From Thalassotalea profundi (lineage in GTDB: Bacteria > Pseudomonadota > Gammaproteobacteria > Enterobacterales > Alteromonadaceae), in the NCBI RefSeq assembly GCF_014653195.1, contig NZ_BNAH01000015.1:34890-98889 (forward strand): 64,000 nt of DNA, given 5' to 3'. The notes beneath the pieces were generated by a model. That model did not search any database. It was not told where the DNA came from and saw only the letters and a list, made by a program, of their open reading frames with translations. Every line of letters starts with the position of its first letter. Positions within the stretch are counted from its first letter, which is position 1. A program made the position numbers and the translations under genes. This document shows, in pieces, positions 24,971 to 32,888 of the stretch.

Positions 24971-26401
24971 ATGTCAGCATTAGCACAGTCCCAACTATTA
25001 AACACGTCAACAGAGAGTGTTACTTCAATTAGCGTTAATGCACGCATTGATTATATCCATCGTTTTTCGAAACACGCTATTTTAGTCGTAGATGAAAATG
25101 CCCAAGAATGTTCCTCAATGGGTTTTCAATTTCTTGATCAATTGTCAGCGGAACATAACGCTGCCTTCATTTCAGCATCACCCAAATTAAATAATATTCA
25201 AATGAGATGTAGAATAATTGAACAATTATTTAGTGGTAGTGTTTTTGACCCAGAGCAATCATTAGCCGTGAGTATTGTTAATTTACTTAATGCTAACCCG
25301 CAAAAATTGGCGATTGTAATTGATAATGCACAATTTGCCTCATTACAAATAATGCATGAGTTAACACAGTTAGCATTAATTGCTAAAAAGGCGCAATTAG
25401 CTATAGACGTATTGATGCTAGGGAATTATGACGCAGGTAAAATGTTTGCCGCGCATAAAGATTTATTCCATAAAAAGCTGTCCATTTTATCTAGAAATTC
25501 AGGCCAGCTACTTTCACTTAATGCTAAGGAATTTAAAACACCTCAATCATGGTTAACATTAACACCCAGTAAAAAGGGCATAATTGCGTTAACGGTATTG
25601 TCATTAGTCGCTTTTATGATACTCGCTTGGTTGAAGCAGCAAGATATGTTTAGTTTTTCAAAACTCCCTAATAATATTGCACATAAGTCAACATTAGTTG
25701 ATGCTGGAGATAAAATGGTTCTTTCTGGCGCTTTAGCTCAAAGCGAAGGAGATTTAGCTAGAGCCTATAATGAAATTCTTCCTGAGCAAGTGGCTTCTTC
25801 GAACTATATTTTTAATGTACTTACAGGGATTGTCTCCGTCAAAACAAAGGCGGCAAGCGAGCCAGCACAAGTCAGTGATATTGTTTCTGCAATTGCCGCT
25901 TTTGAGGATGCGTCGACTGAAATAAAAGGAGTTGAGATTCTTGATGTTGTACCAACAGCCCCTAGTACCGTATTAGCAAGTGAACTTTCTGCTACAAGAA
26001 ACTATAAGAGCGATAGTGTTGATACAAGGACTATTGTTGACCCTATTGTGAAAGATGTAGTGATTGAAAACTTATCGTTACCAGTTTTATCAGGTGAAAA
26101 AATCAATGAAAGCTACTTTAAAAGTTTTACTCGAGGTTTTGTGATACAAATATCAGGGTTCACTCAAGAGAGTATTATGCAAGAATTTCTTGCTGATTTT
26201 AATCAGCTTGAGTTTAAACAATACAAAAGAATATTAAATAATGAAGTTATGACTGTACTGACTTCTAGCCATTATGAGAGTTATGCTGAAGCAGAGCGTG
26301 CTATGAGTGACCTACCAGAAACAATTTTAGCAAGACAACCTTGGATAAAGTCAATTTCAGCAATTAATAATGAAATCAATGCGTTTGAACGTTCCCAATA
26401 A
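24971..26401 (+). CDS. damX: DamX-like SPOR-domain cell-division protein
   Basis: 476 residues. The N-terminal third looks like a divergent AAA/ATPase-like cytoplasmic region (RFSKHAILVVDENAQECSS, then LAIVIDNAQFASLQIMHEL); a membrane helix lies at about 203-220 (GIIALTVLSLVAFMILAWL); a variable periplasmic linker follows, and a C-terminal SPOR domain (about 385-465, RGFVIQISGFTQESIMQEF and TSSHYESYAEAERAM) binds denuded peptidoglycan at the septum. The position aroB-damX-dam is the classical one and supports the assignment more than the diverged middle does. Confidence 0.88.
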   Translation: MSALAQSQLLNTSTESVTSISVNARIDYIHRFSKHAILVVDENAQECSSMGFQFLDQLSAEHNAAFISASPKLNNIQMRCRIIEQLFSGSVFDPEQSLAVSIVNLLNANPQKLAIVIDNAQFASLQIMHELTQLALIAKKAQLAIDVLMLGNYDAGKMFAAHKDLFHKKLSILSRNSGQLLSLNAKEFKTPQSWLTLTPSKKGIIALTVLSLVAFMILAWLKQQDMFSFSKLPNNIAHKSTLVDAGDKMVLSGALAQSEGDLARAYNEILPEQVASSNYIFNVLTGIVSVKTKAASEPAQVSDIVSAIAAFEDASTEIKGVEILDVVPTAPSTVLASELSATRNYKSDSVDTRTIVDPIVKDVVIENLSLPVLSGEKINESYFKSFTRGFVIQISGFTQESIMQEFLADFNQLEFKQYKRILNNEVMTVLTSSHYESYAEAERAMSDLPETILARQPWIKSISAINNEINAFERSQ

Positions 26402-26482
26402 GCCCTAATTCAGGATACAATTCGTACCTCACAATACAATTCAGTGATACGGCATATTTTGTCGTTTGAGGTTTTGAAAAGA

Positions 26483-27304
26483 ATGGTTAAAAAGCATCGA
26501 GCTTTTTTAAAATGGGCCGGTGGAAAATATGGTCTAAGTGATATTATTAATAAAATGCTGCCAGAAGGGGACCGGTTAATCGAACCTTTCGTTGGTGCAG
26601 GATCTATTTTTTTAAATAGTGATTATAAAAGTTATGTGTTAAGTGACATCAATAAAGATTTAATTAACCTTTATCAAATCATTCAGATGAAACCCCAAGT
26701 ATTTATTAATGATGCAAAAAAATTATTTACCCCTGAAAATAACCAAGCAGAAGCCTATTACCACTTAAGAACAGAGTTTAATGCCAGCGTAGATAAGTAT
26801 TACCGTTCATTACTCTTTCTTTATTTAAATCGCCATGGTTATAACGGGTTATGCCGATATAATAAGTCAGGCGGATATAACGTACCTTTTGGTAAGTATA
26901 AGAAGCCCTACTTTCCAGAAACAGAACTTTGCTATTTTGCTGAAAAATCAAAAAAAGCTATTTTTATTAGTGAAAGTTATCGACAAAGTTTTGCACGTGC
27001 TCAAGCAGGAGATGTTATTTATTGTGATCCCCCTTATGTTCCATTAAGTAAAACCGCTAGTTTCACAAGTTATGCAGGAAATGGCTTTGGTTTAGACGAG
27101 CAAGCAGACTTAGCTAATGCAGCTGAAGAAATTTCGAAAGCGTGTCAATCCACAGTCCTTATTAGTAATCACGATACTATTTGGACACGTAAAATATACG
27201 AACATGCAGATAAAATAAAATCGATTAAAGTTGCAAGAACGATTAGCCAAAAAGGTGGAGGTCGTAAGAAGGTTGGGGAGTTGTTAGCGCTATATAAGCG
27301 CTAA
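26483..27304 (+). CDS. dam: DNA adenine methylase (GATC)
   Basis: Dam methylates adenine in GATC for mismatch repair, replication timing and gene control. With the ATG at 26483 the protein has 273 residues and begins KKHRAFLKWAGGKYGLSDII, aligning with E. coli Dam; the in-frame GTG at 26444 would add 13 residues with no homology. Motifs: SAM-binding FLKWAGGK and EPFVGAGSIFLN (34-45), and catalytic DPPY at 182-185. RHGYNGLCRYNKSGGYNVPF is the DNA-contact region. It is convergent with the DUF2970 gene 7 bases away. Confidence 0.96.
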   Translation: MVKKHRAFLKWAGGKYGLSDIINKMLPEGDRLIEPFVGAGSIFLNSDYKSYVLSDINKDLINLYQIIQMKPQVFINDAKKLFTPENNQAEAYYHLRTEFNASVDKYYRSLLFLYLNRHGYNGLCRYNKSGGYNVPFGKYKKPYFPETELCYFAEKSKKAIFISESYRQSFARAQAGDVIYCDPPYVPLSKTASFTSYAGNGFGLDEQADLANAAEEISKACQSTVLISNHDTIWTRKIYEHADKIKSIKVARTISQKGGGRKKVGELLALYKR

Positions 27305-27311
27305 TAGTTGG

Positions 27312-27503
27312 TTATTCAATTACTAATGAGACTATAGTGATTAAGGTCGCTATAAATATGACAACAGCAATTGCACCAATAATAACAAAATGACTAAATT
27401 TCCCTTGAGTAAAATCACGTTCTCGGTTTTTGTTACTTTGCACGCCTAAAAATGCAAACAAAACACTTTTAATTGTGTTTGATATGGAGTTTGATTCGCT
27501 CAT
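27312..27503 (-). CDS. DUF2970 small membrane protein
   Basis: 63 residues. The pattern SVLFAFLGVQSNKNRERDFTQ followed by one C-terminal transmembrane helix (about 40-62) is the signature of DUF2970, a small proteobacterial family of unknown function. It lies where dam and rpe are usually adjacent. The ATG is at the right end (27503) and the stop is 7 bases from the dam stop. Confidence 0.8.
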   Translation of the reverse strand: MSESNSISNTIKSVLFAFLGVQSNKNRERDFTQGKFSHFVIIGAIAVVIFIATLITIVSLVIE

Positions 27504-27596
27504 TATTTATCCAACTCATTAACGTAAATTCAGTATCTTTGATTTTTACACTTAATTCAACTTGAAGTGAGTAAGATTTTTAAATTAAAAGTTAAA

Positions 27597-27622
27597 AAAA
27601 ACCAAACGAGCGTTTGGTTTTT
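27597..27622. terminator. Terminator after the TorF-family gene
   Basis: Stem AACCAAACG/CGTTTGGTT (27600-27608 and 27611-27619) with an A-run on the left and a T-run on the right. Read on the minus strand, it terminates the porin-like gene at 27659. Confidence 0.85.
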
Positions 27623-27658
27623 TAGTCTATAAATTAATTTTCAGCTAATAATAAGCGC

Positions 27659-28321
27659 TTATAAATCAATATCGATAGCATAAGATACGTATACTTTCAT
27701 ATCATCGCCATCTAAATCAGTTTTAGATGCGCCTAAAGTAAAGCCGCTTTTGCTTATGCTTACTCCATAATCAATAGAGTCTTCAGCTAACCAGTCACCA
27801 GAATATGAACCAAGGTGGAAAGCAAGCTCTGCTTCATTAGATAATGCCACAGCATAGTCAGCTGAAAGATAAAGTGTATCACCAAAATCAGCACCTTCAC
27901 CTGATGCTAAAACAGCTGCACCTACAGTTAACGCGTCAAAAGAAAAGTTTACATAAACTTCAGAGAAGTCAGCATCTCCAGTAGATTCATCTGGATAAGC
28001 ATAATAAATAAAACCTACGTCATAGGATACTGATTCATTAATAGCGCCGCCAAAGCCACCGTAAAAGTCTAATTCATATGTCATTCCGTCGGCCCAATCA
28101 GCATTTGACGCCCATGTTCCTACATAAAAACCAGAGTCAGCAGAGTAATCAATTCCACCGGATATAGCACTTTTGCCGTTGGTTTGTTCTAAACCACGCC
28201 ACAAATAGTTGCTGGTAGCCCCTACATTTGCAGATAGGCTGTCGGCAACGGCATTCATTGAGAAAGCGCTTGAAGTTAATAACGTTGAAGCTAGTGCGAT
28301 TTTAATTAGTGTATTTTTCAT
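27659..28321 (-). CDS. TorF-family putative outer-membrane porin
   Basis: 220 residues with a signal peptide (cleavage near MNAVADS, about residue 26) and a beta-rich, Gly/Tyr/Asp-rich mature part. GATSNYLWRGLEQTNGKSAI followed by GGIDYSADSGFYVGTWASN is the hallmark of the conserved TorF-type (TIGR02001) family, and the chain ends in alternating strands (VYVSYAIDIDL). Probably a small outer-membrane beta-barrel. It is divergent from rpe and has its own terminator. The transported solute is unknown. Confidence 0.8.
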   Translation of the reverse strand: MKNTLIKIALASTLLTSSAFSMNAVADSLSANVGATSNYLWRGLEQTNGKSAISGGIDYSADSGFYVGTWASNADWADGMTYELDFYGGFGGAINESVSYDVGFIYYAYPDESTGDADFSEVYVNFSFDALTVGAAVLASGEGADFGDTLYLSADYAVALSNEAELAFHLGSYSGDWLAEDSIDYGVSISKSGFTLGASKTDLDGDDMKVYVSYAIDIDL

Positions 28322-28519
28322 GTTTTTTCTCTTTTTGATTTATTTTTGTTAATACTGGAATTGCAAAGACAGTGCCCTAAATGCAAAAACCATGAAATTT
28401 AATTATTTTTTATTTATAAATCATTCTGTTACTGGTTTTGTTATCATGGAGGATAATAGAAACTGAAGCATCTTCCGCACTTGTTTGGTGCGATGATTAG
28501 GAGAGTAGTGCAAATATTG

Positions 28520-28568
28520 TGCAGAAAAATAACGCTTACAATCGGTAAGGAAGTCGATTATTTCTGCA
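28520..28568 (+). other. Structured leader upstream of rpe
   Basis: Near-palindromic arms TGCAGAAAAATAACG and CGATTATTTCTGCA enclose a perfect CTTAC/GTAAG hairpin (about 28535-28549) and are followed by TTTTA. The whole could fold into one long imperfect hairpin 43 bases before rpe. It could be an attenuator or the end of a short leader; no known riboswitch class is recognised. Confidence 0.4.
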
Positions 28569-28610
28569 TTTTAGGATAAAGTAGCGCAGTTTTTTTAAAA
28601 GGGCTTAATT

Positions 28611-29282
28611 ATGTCGTCATTTCTAATTGCTCCATCAATATTATCAGCTGATTTTGCACGCTTAGGTGATGATGTTGCTCAGGTACTTGCTGCTGGGGCA
28701 GATGTTGTTCATTTTGATGTTATGGACAACCATTTTGTTCCCAACTTAACGTTTGGCCCAATGATTTGTCAGGCGTTGAGAGATTATGGTATTGATGCAC
28801 CAATTGATGTGCACTTAATGGTGAAACCTGTTGATAGTTTAATTCCTGAGTTTGCCAAAGCTGGTGCGAGTATTATTACTTTTCATCCAGAAGCCAGTGA
28901 CCATATTGATAGAACATTGCAACTCATTAAAGATAATGGCTGTAAAGCAGGGTTAGTGTTAAATCCGGCAACGCCTCTGCAAGTCTTAGATTTTGTGATG
29001 GACAAATTAGACGTTATTTTATTAATGTCAGTGAATCCCGGTTTTGGTGGGCAATCATTTATTCCATCCACGATCGATAAGTTAAAATTAGTCAAAGAAA
29101 AAATTGTCGCTAGTGGGCGAGATATTCGTTTAGAAGTGGATGGTGGCGTGAAAGTTAATAATATAGCTGAAATTGCAGCAGCAGGTGCTGATATGTTTGT
29201 AGCTGGCTCTGCTATTTTTTCACAAAATGATTATAAACAAGCCATAGACGAAATGCGTGCGCAACTTGCCACGGTAAAGTAA
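28611..29282 (+). CDS. rpe: Ribulose-phosphate 3-epimerase
   Basis: Rpe interconverts ribulose-5-phosphate and xylulose-5-phosphate in the pentose phosphate and Calvin-type pathways. 223 residues, a TIM barrel with LIAPSILSADFARLGDDV at the start, the metal ligands in VHFDVMDNHFVPN (the His and Asp of HFDVMD) and DVHLMV, and the phosphate-binding VNPGFGGQSF and EVDGGV segments. trpS follows after 39 bases; the usual gph gene between them is absent. Confidence 0.97.
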   Translation: MSSFLIAPSILSADFARLGDDVAQVLAAGADVVHFDVMDNHFVPNLTFGPMICQALRDYGIDAPIDVHLMVKPVDSLIPEFAKAGASIITFHPEASDHIDRTLQLIKDNGCKAGLVLNPATPLQVLDFVMDKLDVILLMSVNPGFGGQSFIPSTIDKLKLVKEKIVASGRDIRLEVDGGVKVNNIAEIAAAGADMFVAGSAIFSQNDYKQAIDEMRAQLATVK

Positions 29283-29321
29283 AGTTAAAGATGCTGCAAG
29301 AGCAGTTTTAGGTAAAATATT

Positions 29322-30326
29322 ATGTCAAAACCAGTTGTATTAAGTGGCTGTCAGCCGTCGGGCGAACTTACTATCGGTAATTACTTAGGTGCATTAAAGC
29401 AATGGGTAAATATGCAAGCCGATCATCATTGTTTTTATATGTTGGTAAACCAACATGCCATTACCGTTCGCCCAGAGGCTGAAGCATTACGTAAAGCGAC
29501 CTTAGATGGTTTAGCATTGTATTTAGCTTGTGGTGTTGACCCGGAGCAAAGTACTATTTTTATTCAGTCTCATGTACCAGCTCACGCACAATTAAGTTGG
29601 GTGTTAAATTGTTACACTCAAATGGGTGAGCTAAACCGTATGACACAATATAAAGATAAATCACAAAAATCAGAGGCGAATATGAATTCGGGTTTATTTA
29701 CTTACCCGGTTTTAATGGCCGCTGATATTTTGTTATATCGTGCAGATCGTGTACCAGTAGGTGATGATCAAAAGCAACATTTAGAATTAGCACGCGATAT
29801 TGCGACGCGTTTTAATAATATTTATGGCGATATCTTTGTTGTACCAGATCCTCATATTCCAGAGCATGGAGCACGCGTTATGAGTTTACTTGAGCCAACC
29901 AAGAAAATGTCTAAGTCTGACAGCAACCCAGGTAACTTTATTGGGTTATTGGAAGACCCTAAAAAAATCGCTAAAAAAATTAAACGTGCTGTTACTGATT
30001 CTGATGAACAAGCACGTATCTATTTTGATTTTGATGAAAAACCGGGTGTTTCAAATCTTTTATCATTGCTATCGTGTGCAACTGATCAATCTATTGAGCA
30101 ATTAGTGCCACAGTATGAAGATAAAATGTATGGTCATTTAAAAGGAGATGTTGCTGATGCCGTTGTTGCTATGCTTGAGCCTATTCAAGAAAAATTTCAT
30201 CAGTTCCGCAATGATCAAACATTCTTAGATAAAGTAATGAGCGAAGGAGCTGAGCAAGCATCTGAAAGAGCGAATAAAGTATTAACCTCTGTTTATGATG
30301 CAGTAGGCTTTATTGCTCGACCTTAA
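29322..30326 (+). CDS. trpS: Tryptophanyl-tRNA synthetase
   Basis: TrpRS charges tRNA-Trp. 334 residues, class I, with the HIGH-type motif in GCQPSGELTIGNYLGAL (TIGN in place of HIGH, as is normal in TrpRS), the tryptophan pocket YPVLMAADILLY, QVGDDQKQHLE-type contact (PVGDDQKQHLELARDIA) and the KMSKS motif (KKMSKSDSN). It is the last gene of the conserved mrcA-to-trpS block, followed by a strong terminator. Confidence 0.97.
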   Translation: MSKPVVLSGCQPSGELTIGNYLGALKQWVNMQADHHCFYMLVNQHAITVRPEAEALRKATLDGLALYLACGVDPEQSTIFIQSHVPAHAQLSWVLNCYTQMGELNRMTQYKDKSQKSEANMNSGLFTYPVLMAADILLYRADRVPVGDDQKQHLELARDIATRFNNIYGDIFVVPDPHIPEHGARVMSLLEPTKKMSKSDSNPGNFIGLLEDPKKIAKKIKRAVTDSDEQARIYFDFDEKPGVSNLLSLLSCATDQSIEQLVPQYEDKMYGHLKGDVADAVVAMLEPIQEKFHQFRNDQTFLDKVMSEGAEQASERANKVLTSVYDAVGFIARP

Positions 30327-30342
30327 AGTATCTTGGTTAAAT

Positions 30343-30381
30343 AAAAAACCCGCAATGAGATCACTTATTGCGGGTTTTTTT
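30343..30381 (+). terminator. Terminator after trpS
   Basis: Stem CCCGCAAT/ATTGCGGG (30349-30356 and 30367-30374) followed by T7 and preceded by A6. It can also serve the convergent FHA gene. Confidence 0.9.
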
Positions 30382-30408
30382 ATGCTGTGTATGTTTTAGT
30401 AATAAATT

Positions 30409-31368
30409 TTATTCGTCATCTATTTTACTGTCAGCTTTTTCAAATAATTTATTTGATTTCTGGATAAAGCTGTCAACATCACTACTTGGTGCTAGCACAA
30501 AGTTTGGCGTCATGAGCACATTATTGAATTTAGGCTTTATGGTAAAATCAGGCTGTTTACTTAATTGTATTAAATAGCTTCCACCAAATAATAAAATGGT
30601 TAAGCTTGCTGCCACAATAGCTCTTCGTTTTGCGGTCATATGAAAGCCTATATAACAGTTTAGCCAAAACAAACAAAAAGCTAGTGAGACAGGGAGCAAT
30701 GTGAGCACGGGCATTAATACAAAACTACTTGATGCATTAAAGCTTACCACTGTTTCAATAAAATCTAATACCCAACTAATATTATAAATAATGAAGGACA
30801 CGCCTAACTGTGTTAGCACACGAGCGTCATGCTTGGTTAAATGTGAAATTAATGACACTAATGCCGGCCAAAGTAAAAACATCAGCGTCATGCTAATTGC
30901 CGGCACTAATAATTGAGTAAAACTCATTTCTTTAGGGTTATTTAAAAAGATGGTCCAAGCAACGACAAGAGCAAATAGGCCTATACTGATAAATAACGCG
31001 AGTGGATGCCTTGCTAAATTGATTAAGCTTTCGAAGGGACTAAGTGTAGTACTTGCGGGCACCGGATGGTCTGGAAACACAAAGCGAATTTGGCTTTGTC
31101 CTAAAGTAATAATATCACCAGAGCGGATAATATGCCCATGTGCTAGCTTTTTAGTATCACCTAGAAAACTACCATTGATTGAATTTTTATCTGTAATTAC
31201 CCAATTTTCACCATCAAAATCAACAGATAAATGCTCAGCGCAAATATGTGGGTCGGATACAATTATATCATTACGGTAACCACGGCCTATGGTGATATGC
31301 TTATTAGCAAATTTATGGCGGCCTATCAGTTTATGGCTGCGGTTAATTTCTTCAATGATTATTTCCAT
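30409..31368 (-). CDS. FHA-domain multi-pass membrane protein
   Basis: 319 residues. Residues 1-95 form a forkhead-associated phosphothreonine-binding domain: ITIGRGYRNDIIVSDPHICA, then EHLSVDF and the ITDKNSINGSF loop. The usual Ser of the SRxH phosphate-contact motif is Cys here (CAEH). About five hydrophobic helices follow (roughly 118-136, 148-170, 185-205, 210-240, 245-265), then a hydrophilic tail. It overlaps the upstream protease gene by 10 bases, so the two are translationally coupled and may form one membrane signalling or quality-control unit; no kinase gene is nearby. Confidence 0.75.
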   Translation of the reverse strand: MEIIIEEINRSHKLIGRHKFANKHITIGRGYRNDIIVSDPHICAEHLSVDFDGENWVITDKNSINGSFLGDTKKLAHGHIIRSGDIITLGQSQIRFVFPDHPVPASTTLSPFESLINLARHPLALFISIGLFALVVAWTIFLNNPKEMSFTQLLVPAISMTLMFLLWPALVSLISHLTKHDARVLTQLGVSFIIYNISWVLDFIETVVSFNASSSFVLMPVLTLLPVSLAFCLFWLNCYIGFHMTAKRRAIVAASLTILLFGGSYLIQLSKQPDFTIKPKFNNVLMTPNFVLAPSSDVDSFIQKSNKLFEKADSKIDDE

Positions 31369-32612
31369 GATACAGACTCCATAAATTGCTTAGTAAATGC
31401 TTGAACAGAGTCTTTAGCCACGCCTGAAATAGTAAAGTGGCTGATTAATGCTTGTTTATCTTTATCGATAGAAACACCTAAGTATAAGGCATCGTATAAA
31501 TTCGGAAATTCTTTATAAGCCCGCACACAAAATATAGATTTATTATTGATATTTTGGTGTGTAGGCATCACTAAATCGTGTTGACATTGAAACTCAGTCA
31601 CATCGTCTTTGGTTGCTTTATTACCTGGCATAACTCGCGCTATTTGGTTTTGATAGAGTCGGTAAAATTTAGTCGCGCCGAGTTTTAGTGACTTCATATA
31701 ACGAAACTCCATTTCTATAGAGCCGGTTAAAAAGTTACCTTCAATGTAGGTGTCTTCTTCAAGACTACAATTAGCCACAGCAACCATGACTAAAGCGTCG
31801 CTTTTATCTGCATTAGAGTCACCCCAGCAACGTATATAAGGTACATCGATTGTGGGGATTAACGCTTCCCCTAGTTCTTTTAAATGCCATTCATTTGATA
31901 ACAGTTGTGAAATTAATTTTTCTTGATTGAACTTTAATTGCTGTGCCATTTGTTGTTCAATACTTTCAGGTGCTCGTTTCTGATATTGCTCAAATAAAAT
32001 CTTTAACTTATCGTGAGGAACCAAAAAACCAATTTGATTGCCTGATGTTGCGACATTAATCCCCACAACTTCTGCATTCTTATTAACTACGGGGCCGCCA
32101 CTCATGCCAGAGTTAACAGAGCCAGTAAAATGTATTCTATCGTTAAAAGATTCTTGCTTTAAACCGTTATAGGTGCCTGGCACAACAATCATACCTAAAT
32201 CGTGAGGGTTACCTAAAGAAAAAAGCTCTTCCCCTTTAGTAGGAGCATTTTCTGCAATGTTAAAAAATGGCATACCTTCATCTACTTGGCGTTTAACTAG
32301 TGCTAAATCGTTAATTACATCCACACTTTCTAATGTTAACGGAGCCTTATTGCCTAGGTGATCTAAATATTCAAGAGTATACTTTTGAGGGTAACGTGCA
32401 TAGCCTGAAATAACATGATAATTAGTGGCTATTAAGCCCTGAGCAGTAATTTGAAAACCTGAGCCAATTGTCGACTTTTCACCACTTGCTTTATCAATTA
32501 TTCTTATTTGGTATAGTGATGGTGCCAGTTGTTTAAAAATAGCTTCAGCTTGTTCATCAGCAACACTAACAAAACTGAATGTTAGCAATAGAATGGAAAT
32601 CAGCCCTTTCAT
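31359..32612 (-). CDS. Secreted trypsin-like serine protease (S1/S1C, no PDZ)
   Basis: 417 residues with a signal peptide (cleavage near SVADE, about residue 19). The catalytic triad is complete: His in ATNYHVISG (about residue 59), Asp in NDLALVK (about 105), Ser in NSGMSGGPVV (about 170). The fold resembles the HtrA/DegP protease domain, but no PDZ domain follows; residues 230-417 form an unrecognised C-terminal region with four cysteines, possibly an inhibitory or binding domain. It overlaps the FHA membrane protein gene downstream by 10 bases, and is divergent from the TonB receptor. Confidence 0.8.
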   Translation of the reverse strand: MKGLISILLLTFSFVSVADEQAEAIFKQLAPSLYQIRIIDKASGEKSTIGSGFQITAQGLIATNYHVISGYARYPQKYTLEYLDHLGNKAPLTLESVDVINDLALVKRQVDEGMPFFNIAENAPTKGEELFSLGNPHDLGMIVVPGTYNGLKQESFNDRIHFTGSVNSGMSGGPVVNKNAEVVGINVATSGNQIGFLVPHDKLKILFEQYQKRAPESIEQQMAQQLKFNQEKLISQLLSNEWHLKELGEALIPTIDVPYIRCWGDSNADKSDALVMVAVANCSLEEDTYIEGNFLTGSIEMEFRYMKSLKLGATKFYRLYQNQIARVMPGNKATKDDVTEFQCQHDLVMPTHQNINNKSIFCVRAYKEFPNLYDALYLGVSIDKDKQALISHFTISGVAKDSVQAFTKQFMESVSWK

Positions 32613-32765
32613 TTATATTCCTTAAGTTAACCGTAGCCCTTATTGTGCCATTGTTAATCTATTTGTCATCCATTATCCGAACTAACTTGTAAGAAATTTT
32701 AATTACAAGTAGTTCAGACAAAAGTAATTGAAAGTTGACCTGAATCAAAACCTTGCTTGAATGGC

Positions 32766-32782
32766 TGCGACAATATGTCGCA
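32766..32782. promoter_or_regulatory. Operator-like palindrome upstream of the TonB receptor
   Basis: TGCGACA-ATA-TGTCGCA: perfect 7-base arms with a 3-base centre, 107 bases before the receptor start and just right of a TTGACC box (32735-32740 region). It is a candidate metal-responsive repressor site; the regulator is not identified. Confidence 0.45.
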
Positions 32783-32888
32783 CTTCATGTTTTCTACTTT
32801 GTTAGTTATATCTAAAATATCGAAAATAGCGTTAATCACCATGAAGGCGACAATTTACCTCTCCTTCCTTTATTTTATAGGCGCTATT

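Noticed and set aside
25000..25600. Possible frameshift in damX, because its N-terminal ATPase-like half is weakly conserved
   Set aside because: The frame is continuous through a membrane helix to a good SPOR domain; divergence of DamX N-termini is normal.
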